A program made the translations under genes and the position numbers. Shown in pieces: positions 7,719-13,584 of a stretch of 26,612 nucleotides of DNA (within the stretch, counting starts at the first letter, position 1; each line of letters opens with the position of its first letter). The notes beneath the pieces were generated by a model, which saw only the letters and a program-made list of their open reading frames with translations, was not told the origin of the DNA and did not search any database. Origin of the DNA: an uncultured Bacteroidales bacterium (GTDB lineage: Bacteria; Bacteroidota; Bacteroidia; Bacteroidales; Lentimicrobiaceae); assembly GCA_937894795.1 (NCBI GenBank), contig CALCQV010000037.1, forward strand, positions 1 through 26,612, read 5' to 3'.

Positions 7719-8372
7719 ATGAGAATTCATAAGGAAGGTTTTTGGATAATTCTTATTTCCTTTATTGCATTAGGGATACTTTCACCCCTTTCAGGCTTGA
7801 TTCCTATGCCTATATATCTTCATTATATTGTATGGGGATTATTGGTTTTTCTGTTTCTATGGATTGTTAAGTTTTTTAGGTATCCTAAACGGATTATATC
7901 ACCGGATGAGACAAGATTACTTTGTCCGGCTGATGGAAAGATTGTCGCTATTGAAGAGGTCTTTGAACCTGAATATTTTAAAGATATGAGAATACAGGTT
8001 TCTGTTTTCATGTCACCTAATAATGTTCATGTTAACTGGTCTCCCATCTCCGGTACGATTAAATTCATGAAATACCATCCGGGTAAATACCTGGTTGCAT
8101 GGCATCCGAAATCTTCTACTCATAATGAGAGAACAACTGTTGTGATTGAAAATCATGAAGGAACGCAGATTTTACTCCGTCAAATTGCCGGTGCTCTCGC
8201 CAGACGAATAGTTTGCTATGCCCATGAGGGTAACAGTATACGACAAGGAGATGAGTTTGGATTTATCAAGTTTGGTTCAAGAGTAGATGTCTTCTTGCCT
8301 CTTAATGCCCGGATAGAGGTGAAAATAGGACAGAAAGTATCAGGTAAGCAAACAGTTATAGCATTTCTGTAG
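7719..8372 (+). CDS. psd: phosphatidylserine decarboxylase, short (Psd-A) form
   Basis: It decarboxylates phosphatidylserine to phosphatidylethanolamine at the inner membrane. The 217-residue length fits the short form of the family. Visible features: two hydrophobic segments at about 8-26 and 33-50, CPADGKI at 69-75, NNVHVNW at 101-107, and the self-cleavage site FGSRVDV at 185-191. There the Gly186-Ser187 bond is expected to break and Ser187 to become the pyruvoyl cofactor at the new alpha-chain N-terminus. It follows cdsA closely and has its own promoter-like element just before the ATG. Confidence 0.95.
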   Translation: MRIHKEGFWIILISFIALGILSPLSGLIPMPIYLHYIVWGLLVFLFLWIVKFFRYPKRIISPDETRLLCPADGKIVAIEEVFEPEYFKDMRIQVSVFMSPNNVHVNWSPISGTIKFMKYHPGKYLVAWHPKSSTHNERTTVVIENHEGTQILLRQIAGALARRIVCYAHEGNSIRQGDEFGFIKFGSRVDVFLPLNARIEVKIGQKVSGKQTVIAFL

Positions 8373-8425
8373 CACATTAACATAACTTTAACATTTTATC
8401 GTGCATAGTTATCTATTTTGAATAC

Positions 8426-8433
8426 TATCTTTG
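8426..8433 (+). promoter_or_regulatory. -7 element of the small exported protein gene
   Basis: TATCTTTG is a perfect TAnnTTTG match 27 nt before the ATG at 8461. A good TTG -33 element is not visible. With the hairpin terminator at 8781 it defines a single-gene transcript of roughly 370 nt. Confidence 0.6.
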
Positions 8434-8460
8434 TCATCATAAACCCAAAATATAACATTC

Positions 8461-8760
8461 ATGAAAAAGTTTGCAATGATTTTCTCAGTAGTAGCATTGA
8501 TTTTTGCTTATAGTGCTGCCACAGTTACTGCTCAAAATGCACCTGTAAAAGCTAAGACCGAAAAAGTATCAGATAGTAAGACAGTAAAATCAGCTGATGG
8601 AAAGACAGCAGGTTGTACTGATAAAGCAAAGGCAGACTGCACTTCGGGTGACAAAGCTAAAGCCGGTTGCGCAACTCCTTGCTCCAGTGCACAGGCAAAA
8701 TCAGGTTGCTGCAGTTCAAAAGCTGCTGCTAAACCAGTTCCTGCTCCTGAAAAGAAGTAA
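8461..8760 (+). CDS. small exported Cys/Lys/Ala-rich protein of unknown function
   Basis: A 99-residue protein with a clear signal peptide (MKK, a hydrophobic core, then a cleavage site near TVTA-Q at residue 24/25), so the mature protein of about 75 residues is probably periplasmic. It is low in complexity: Lys, Ala, Ser and six Cys at positions 52, 60, 70, 74, 83 and 84, with a repeating theme of KAKA(D/G)C. There are no aromatic residues after the signal peptide and little sign of a globular core. Possible roles are metal or thiol buffering; no family is recognised. It is monocistronic, with a -7 element and a strong terminator, which suggests high, independent expression. No close neighbour hints at function. 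Confidence 0.75.
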   Translation: MKKFAMIFSVVALIFAYSAATVTAQNAPVKAKTEKVSDSKTVKSADGKTAGCTDKAKADCTSGDKAKAGCATPCSSAQAKSGCCSSKAAAKPVPAPEKK

Positions 8761-8780
8761 TGATTTTAATAAGAAATTTT

Positions 8781-8810
8781 AAGGCCATCAGTTCTGATGG
8801 CCTTTTTTTT
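8781..8810 (+). terminator. Rho-independent terminator of the small exported protein gene
   Basis: A perfect 10-bp stem (arm 8781-8790, GTTC loop 8791-8794, arm 8795-8804) runs into a T-tract ending at 8810, only 20 nt after the stop codon. On the minus strand it could also stop the convergent HAD gene, though the T-tract there is poorer. Confidence 0.9.
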
Positions 8811-8855
8811 GTTGCTAATACTCGCAGTGTTTTCTGTTACTTTAATAAAGTGAGC

Positions 8856-9557
8856 TCATAATATTAACTTAAGCTCAAAAAGGGAGTTTACATAATATGT
8901 GGATTTTGAATCTGTCAGAACGCTTTCAAAATCTACTAATACCTGGTCCATTCCTGCATCGTGGGCACCAATGATATCTACATCAATATCATCACCTATC
9001 ATCAAAGATTCCATTGGAGAAGCATTGGCTAATGATAAAGCATATTTGAAAATATTAATATCCGGCTTCTTATAGCCTGCATCCTCTGATGTGATTATGT
9101 GAGTGAAATATTTATCAAGATCTGAATGTTTGAGTTTTTTATACTGTACTTCCTCAAAGCCATTCGTAATAATATGCAGCGTGTATTTGTCTTTTAGGTA
9201 TTCAAGTAATTGATGGGTGCCTGGATATAAATGCTTCTTTGTAGGACTGATATTGATGTAGTCGGATGCTATACTCTTACTTAGATCATTATCATCTATG
9301 CCAAATGAATCAAGTGTTAAAGAGAACCTCTTCACATTCAGCTCTTCTTTACTTATCTGGCCTTTTCTGTATTTATCCCATAATCCCAGATTGATTTTAT
9401 GATATACATTCATAAAGTCATAGAAGTCACTAATGCCTCGATCTTTAAGGTAATATTTTTCAAGGATATCAGTGAAAGTCTCATTTGCATTTTTTTCAAA
9501 GTCCCACAATGTCCTGTCTAGGTCGAAGAAGATGTGTTTGTAGTTTTTAGGAATCAT
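8856..9557 (-). CDS. HAD-superfamily hydrolase, YjjG-like nucleotidase
   Basis: A phosphatase of the haloacid dehalogenase fold with all four motifs: motif I DLDRTL with the nucleophile Asp, motif II ITNG, motif III Lys in GYKKPD, and motif IV GDDIDVD. The helical cap between motifs I and II and the overall pattern fit the YjjG group, which dephosphorylates (non-canonical) pyrimidine nucleoside monophosphates; substrate is inferred. The longest frame begins at ATG 9596, but that codon overlaps the upstream edge of the -7 element (9584-9591), so it cannot be in the mRNA made from it. The ATG at 9557 (233 residues, starting MIPKNYKHIFF) is chosen. It is convergent with the small exported protein gene. 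Confidence 0.9.
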   Translation of the reverse strand: MIPKNYKHIFFDLDRTLWDFEKNANETFTDILEKYYLKDRGISDFYDFMNVYHKINLGLWDKYRKGQISKEELNVKRFSLTLDSFGIDDNDLSKSIASDYINISPTKKHLYPGTHQLLEYLKDKYTLHIITNGFEEVQYKKLKHSDLDKYFTHIITSEDAGYKKPDINIFKYALSLANASPMESLMIGDDIDVDIIGAHDAGMDQVLVDFESVLTDSKSTYYVNSLFELKLIL

Positions 9558-9583
9558 TAAAAAGTAGATGTGGATTGACACGG

Positions 9584-9591
9584 CAAAATTA
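9584..9591 (-). promoter_or_regulatory. -7 element of the HAD hydrolase gene
   Basis: On the minus strand this reads TAATTTTG, a perfect -7 match, 26 nt before the ATG at 9557. It rules out the upstream in-frame ATG at 9596 as the start. Confidence 0.65.
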
Positions 9592-9836
9592 ATCATTCAG
9601 TACTAGTAATTATATTTTCTTTTTAACTGAGAGTAAAATAGCTAAGGAAATGGACTTGATAACCTCATTCAGTAAATCATTGTCGCTTGAATAATCATTC
9701 ATCAGTTTGACAGCATAGTCTTGGCAGCTGATTGAAGCTTATATTTTAGAATAATGAAAGGATGAACTTTTGATAATACATCCTCACGATGAAAAAAAAT
9801 ATTGCGTTTTACTTGACTTTTAGTACTTTAATGTTG

Positions 9837-9844
9837 TATTATTG
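9837..9844 (+). promoter_or_regulatory. -7-like element of the SPFH gene
   Basis: TATTATTG differs from TAnnTTTG at one position, but a TTG at 9813-9815 lies 21 nt upstream, a good -33 spacing. It is 21 nt before the ATG at 9866. This is the weakest of the promoters listed here. Confidence 0.45.
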
Positions 9845-9865
9845 CAATATCAAAATAATATCACA

Positions 9866-10744
9866 ATGGAAACAAAAAAAGATGAAAAAATCATTGCCCC
9901 TTTATCAGGGTACATTATGTTGGCAGTAGTATTGCTAATGTTAGTCTTCTCTGTTTATAATTTTACATCAAACAACCAGATTACATGGTTAATGATTGTA
10001 TCATTAATAGTATTACTTACAGCAGTATTTCTATTAGCAGGATTACTGGTAGTAAATCCAAATGAATCAAGCGTACTTGTATTGTTTGGTGATTATGCCG
10101 GAACAGTCAAGAACAACGGACTTTTTTGGGTGAATCCGCTTTATAAAAGGCGCAAGATTTCATTAAGGGCGCGTAATCTCAACAGTGAACCTATAAAAGT
10201 AAATGATAAGATAGGAAATCCTATTATGATTGGTATTGTGCTTGTTTGGAAGGCTCAAGATACCTTTAAAGCGGCATTTGAAGTTGATGATTACGTTCAT
10301 TATGTTGAAATCCAAAGTGAAGCTGCCATAAGAAAACTTGCAGGTCACTACCCTTATGATAATTTCGATGAAGAAGGTGCAGAAATAACCTTAAGGGCAG
10401 GAGGTGAAGAAGTAAACCATGTTTTGGAGCAGGAATTATCAGAAAGATTAGAAAGAGCAGGTATTGATGTTTTAGAAGCAAGGATAAGTTATTTAGCTTA
10501 TTCATCAGAAATTGCCGGAGCCATGCTACGTCGTCAACAGGCAACTGCCATTATTGCAGCACGGATTAAAATTGTTGAAGGAGCTGTCAGTATGGTTGAG
10601 ATGGCATTGGAGCAATTATCCGACAAAAAACTTGTTGATCTGGATGAAGACAAAAAAGCTGCTATGGTTAGCAATCTGATGGTAGTTTTATGTTCAGATA
10701 AAGATGCTTCTCCTGTAATCAATACAGGTACACTGCACCAATAA
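9866..10744 (+). CDS. SPFH/Band 7 domain membrane protein
   Basis: A 292-residue stomatin/prohibitin-type protein. Two N-terminal membrane segments (about residues 11-30 and 36-59) are followed by the start of the SPFH domain, VNPNESSVLVLFGDYAGTV, and the family pattern GLFWVNPLYKRRKISLR. A Glu/Ala-rich helical region around ILEARISYLAYSSEIAGAML then leads to RRQQATAIIAARIKIVEGAV, where SPFH proteins oligomerise. SPFH proteins form large membrane-bound rings or microdomains. The open frame has a TTG at 9842, but that codon belongs to the -7 element, so the ATG at 9866 is chosen. An Arc-like gene follows by 10 nt, an arrangement that suggests a functional pair. Confidence 0.92.
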   Translation: METKKDEKIIAPLSGYIMLAVVLLMLVFSVYNFTSNNQITWLMIVSLIVLLTAVFLLAGLLVVNPNESSVLVLFGDYAGTVKNNGLFWVNPLYKRRKISLRARNLNSEPIKVNDKIGNPIMIGIVLVWKAQDTFKAAFEVDDYVHYVEIQSEAAIRKLAGHYPYDNFDEEGAEITLRAGGEEVNHVLEQELSERLERAGIDVLEARISYLAYSSEIAGAMLRRQQATAIIAARIKIVEGAVSMVEMALEQLSDKKLVDLDEDKKAAMVSNLMVVLCSDKDASPVINTGTLHQ

Positions 10745-10754
10745 AATATTTAAA

Positions 10755-10913
10755 ATGGGCCAGAAAAAACCATTCGTATTAAGGCTGGATGAAAAGACTA
10801 TGGAGGCAGTCCAGAAATGGGCAGATGATGAATTCAGAAGCATAAACGGGCAGCTGGAATGGATTATAAGTAAAGCATTGAAAGATGCCGGCCGATTAAA
10901 GAAAGGGAAATAA
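10755..10913 (+). CDS. Arc-like ribbon-helix-helix DNA-binding protein
   Basis: A 52-residue protein that begins MGQKKPFVLRLDEKTMEAVQ. The short strand FVLRLD followed by two helices (EKTMEAVQKWADDEF and NGQLEWIISKALKDAG) is the ribbon-helix-helix layout, closest to the Arc group. The strand would insert in the DNA major groove as a dimer. It lies 10 nt after the SPFH gene, so the two should be co-transcribed and translated together. Its last 18 bp overlap the 3' end of the convergent radical SAM gene (10896-10913). It may regulate its own operon or have a structural role with the SPFH ring; neither can be read from the sequence. Confidence 0.85.
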   Translation: MGQKKPFVLRLDEKTMEAVQKWADDEFRSINGQLEWIISKALKDAGRLKKGK

Positions 10914-11846
10914 TCTTCCTTGCCAGGTTTTGCGCTTATTCATTTCTTCAACTATCATTACTGCAACCTGATCTGATCGTAGTTGCCCCCAGGGTGGCGT
11001 TACAAGATATCTTGGGGGCACTTCGCCCGTGAAACGCTCTATTATGAATTCCGGATTCAGCCTTTCAATAAAACTTACTATAAAATCAATATAATCTTCG
11101 AGCTTGAAAAGATTGAACGAGTCAGGATCTTCTAAAAATTCTGCCGCCATGACAGTTTTTTTAATAATCTGTAGTTGATGGAATTTTATTGTTGTTAACG
11201 GTAGTTCTGAGATTTTTTTAACACTATCCAGCATCATATCTCTTGTTTCACCCGGCAGTCCAAAAATAATGTGAGCTCCGGTTTTTATTCCTTTGGATAC
11301 GGTTTGTACTATTGCTCGCTGTGATTGCTCCCAGGAATGGCCTCTGTTAATCCTGTCTAAGGTAGAATTGTATATTGACTCTATTCCATATTCAATCATC
11401 ACATAATGTGTCTTGGATATCTCGGCTATGAGATCAAGTTTTTGATCATCTATACAATCAGGACGTGTACCAATAATTAGCCCAATCACATCAGGATGAG
11501 CCAAAGCCTGATGATATATTGTTTTTAACTCGTCTATTGAGGCATAAGTGTTAGAGTATGTTTGCAGATAAGCAAGATATTTTTGGGCTCTCCTATAACG
11601 TATTTTGTGAAATTCAATTCCTTCAATTAACTGATTGTATATAGGTTTTGAGGGTTGGCAGTAAGAAGGATTAAATGCATCATTATTGCAATAAGAGCAT
11701 CCTCCTAAGGCTATGGTTCCATCTCTGTTCGGGCAGGTAAAACCGGCATCAATACTAACTTTCTGTACCCTGTATCCGAAAGTTCGTTTAAAATATTCGT
11801 TGTATGAGTTATATGGTTTTCCGTTGAAAGGAAGATTGGATATCAT
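10896..11846 (-). CDS. radical SAM protein, YhcC/TIGR01212-like
   Basis: A 316-residue radical SAM enzyme with the wide-spaced cluster motif typical of this subfamily: Cys38, Cys50 and Cys53 in FTCPNRDGTIALGGCSYCNN (C-x11-C-x2-C), instead of the usual C-x3-C-x2-C. These cysteines bind the 4Fe-4S cluster that cleaves SAM. Also conserved are the TYSNTYA region, the GTRPDCI block and GAHIIFGLPGE. The reaction of the YhcC family is not established as far as I know. Start is ATG at 11846, placed only 4 nt after a perfect -7 element. The 3' end overlaps the Arc-like gene by 18 bp. Confidence 0.93.
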   Translation of the reverse strand: MISNLPFNGKPYNSYNEYFKRTFGYRVQKVSIDAGFTCPNRDGTIALGGCSYCNNDAFNPSYCQPSKPIYNQLIEGIEFHKIRYRRAQKYLAYLQTYSNTYASIDELKTIYHQALAHPDVIGLIIGTRPDCIDDQKLDLIAEISKTHYVMIEYGIESIYNSTLDRINRGHSWEQSQRAIVQTVSKGIKTGAHIIFGLPGETRDMMLDSVKKISELPLTTIKFHQLQIIKKTVMAAEFLEDPDSFNLFKLEDYIDFIVSFIERLNPEFIIERFTGEVPPRYLVTPPWGQLRSDQVAVMIVEEMNKRKTWQGRLFPFL

Positions 11847-11850
11847 ACTG

Positions 11851-11858
11851 CAAAGATA
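11851..11858 (-). promoter_or_regulatory. -7 element of the radical SAM gene
   Basis: On the minus strand TATCTTTG, a perfect match, ends 4 nt before the ATG at 11846, predicting a leaderless transcript. The terminator of the upstream transporter gene (11861-11890) occupies the -33 region. Confidence 0.6.
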
Positions 11859-11860
11859 CC

Positions 11861-11890
11861 AAAAAGGCTACCCTATTGGATAGCCTTTTT
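11861..11890 (-). terminator. Rho-independent terminator of the POT transporter gene
   Basis: Perfect 10-bp inverted repeat (11861-11870 with 11881-11890) around a 10-nt loop. On the minus strand it ends in a run of five T, 21 nt after the transporter stop codon. The T-run stops 2 nt before the -7 element of the next gene. Confidence 0.85.
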
Positions 11891-11910
11891 GATTAACTTA
11901 CTGTAATAAC

Positions 11911-13446
11911 TTACTTAGCGACTCTCTCAAGCCATCTAAGCATAAAGATCATTGTAAACATTGATATGGAACATGCAACAACAAATACTGTCCATGTTAA
12001 CCAGATTGGAACATTATCATAAAGGATAGCTCCAATGAACAACAATTGGTTTCCAAGTGCTGTAGCTCCTAGCCATCCCCCCTGCAAAACACCTTGGTAT
12101 TGAGGTGGAGCAACTTTTGAAACAAAAGAGATTCCCAAAGGACTGATAAATAGTTCAGCAACTGTTAGAATAAAATAGGTGCCGATAAGCAGGAATGGAG
12201 AAACTCGCTGTGCATCTGTTAAACCACCCATTGCAATAACCTCAGATTTCAGAGGTAATCCTAATGAACCAAGAGTCATAACCACATAGGCAATAGCGGC
12301 AATAAACATACCGATAGCGATCTTTTTAGGGGTGGACGGTTCCATATTCTTAGCCCTAAGCCATCCAAACAAAGCCATTATTATAGGAGTAAGCAGAACG
12401 ATGAAGATAGGATTAATAGACTGGAAAATCTCAGCACCCTGGATTGTAACAAATCCGAGATTTATAGCAATGCCACTAAGATCAGTATAATCTTTTGCGA
12501 AAAATGTGAGGGTTAAACCATTCTGATGGAACGAGAACCAGAAGAAGATTACAACAGCAAATACTGCAAGTAAAGCATAGATTCTTTGTTTAACTTCTTT
12601 TGCTTCCATCTGAACTTCATGGCTTGAAGCACTTCCTGCTTTAACTTTTGGAGCAGGGTTGGGGAAATTCTTCTTGTTAGCCAGGTATATTACAATAGAG
12701 ATGGCCATTGCAATGATAGCAACACCAAAAGCATAGTGGAAACCTGTAGTAAAAGTATTAAGATACTCGTTTACAAAAGTACCCATATCAGTAACAGCCC
12801 CATTTAGGCTAACTTCATTGGCTAATTGGGTTAACTTTTCTGAAGCTTCAGGAGTTATAGTTCCATTTATGTATGAATGACATAATTCAGGAAGACTTGA
12901 ATTATATGCATATCCAAATTTGGCTAACCAACCGTTTCTAATTCCAATTGCAAAGAAAGGAGCAAATAGAGCACCTACATTGATAAACATGTAAAAAAGA
13001 GAGAATCCTGAATCACGCATTTTGCCATATGTAGGGTTGTCGTACATTTGACCTACCAGAGCCTGCAGGTTCCCTTTAAATAGGCCATTACCAAATGCAA
13101 TAGTAAACAGACCAAGGCATGAAAGAATCAGGAATAGGGTTTGATTGGGCACCGGGGTTTTGGTTGGGAAAGCAAGGATAAAATATCCTAATGCCATCAC
13201 AATCAATCCAATTAAAATAGTACCCTTGTAATTCCTGGTCTTATCTGCAATCAATCCACCAACAAAAGCAAGGATGTAAATGGAAAAGTAAAAGACAGAG
13301 TAGATTAAACCGGCATTTGTACCGGAAAGACCAAATTTAGCCTGCAAAAAGAGTACGAGGATTGCCATCATAGTGTAGAATCCGAATCGTTCTCCCATAT
13401 TTGCCAGTGCAGCTGCTAAAAGCCCTTTGGGATGATTTTTAAACAT
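11911..13446 (-). CDS. POT/PTR family peptide:H+ symporter
   Basis: A 511-residue major facilitator protein of the proton-dependent oligopeptide transporter family, importing di- or tripeptides across the inner membrane. About 12-14 hydrophobic segments are visible, with family signatures: the TM1 motif region MGERFGFYTMMA (17-28), GGLIADKTRNYKG in the TM2-3 loop (PTR2 signature 1), and FSLFYMFINVGALFAP (PTR2 signature 2). The usual ExxER proton-coupling motif of TM1 reads NMGER here (16-20), lacking the first Glu. A polar linker follows about residues 260-290. It has its own promoter and terminator, so it is probably monocistronic. The substrate is inferred from family. Confidence 0.92.
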   Translation of the reverse strand: MFKNHPKGLLAAALANMGERFGFYTMMAILVLFLQAKFGLSGTNAGLIYSVFYFSIYILAFVGGLIADKTRNYKGTILIGLIVMALGYFILAFPTKTPVPNQTLFLILSCLGLFTIAFGNGLFKGNLQALVGQMYDNPTYGKMRDSGFSLFYMFINVGALFAPFFAIGIRNGWLAKFGYAYNSSLPELCHSYINGTITPEASEKLTQLANEVSLNGAVTDMGTFVNEYLNTFTTGFHYAFGVAIIAMAISIVIYLANKKNFPNPAPKVKAGSASSHEVQMEAKEVKQRIYALLAVFAVVIFFWFSFHQNGLTLTFFAKDYTDLSGIAINLGFVTIQGAEIFQSINPIFIVLLTPIIMALFGWLRAKNMEPSTPKKIAIGMFIAAIAYVVMTLGSLGLPLKSEVIAMGGLTDAQRVSPFLLIGTYFILTVAELFISPLGISFVSKVAPPQYQGVLQGGWLGATALGNQLLFIGAILYDNVPIWLTWTVFVVACSISMFTMIFMLRWLERVAK

Positions 13447-13498
13447 AGATTTAGTTGTTAGTGATTATTTTGTTTATTGCTTGTCTTTTATGGTTGCA

Positions 13499-13506
13499 CA
13501 AAAATA
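13499..13506 (-). promoter_or_regulatory. -7 element of the POT transporter gene
   Basis: On the minus strand TATTTTTG matches the consensus. A TTG (CAA on the plus strand at 13525-13527) lies 18 nt upstream as a -33 candidate. The predicted leader is about 50 nt before the ATG at 13446. Confidence 0.6.
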
Positions 13507-13584
13507 ACCAAAAATTGACATTAACAAGGGACTGCGAAAGATTTTGATTTAAATGACTAAATTGTTTGATATGCAGCACATCTT

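Larger units (their letters stand above)
9558..9865. other. 308-bp intergenic region between HAD and SPFH genes
   Basis: It holds the HAD promoter (minus) and the SPFH promoter (plus). Between them lies a minus-strand open stretch from about 9735 down to a stop at 9610-9612. From its only internal ATG (9702) this would encode 30 residues that look coding-like (MNDYSSDNDLLNEVIKSISL and onward) but match nothing I recognise. No terminator or repeat is evident. Confidence 0.6.

Noticed and set aside
8410..8420. Second promoter-like motif before the small exported protein gene
   Set aside because: TATTTTG is one base short of the -7 consensus, while a perfect TATCTTTG lies 6 nt downstream.
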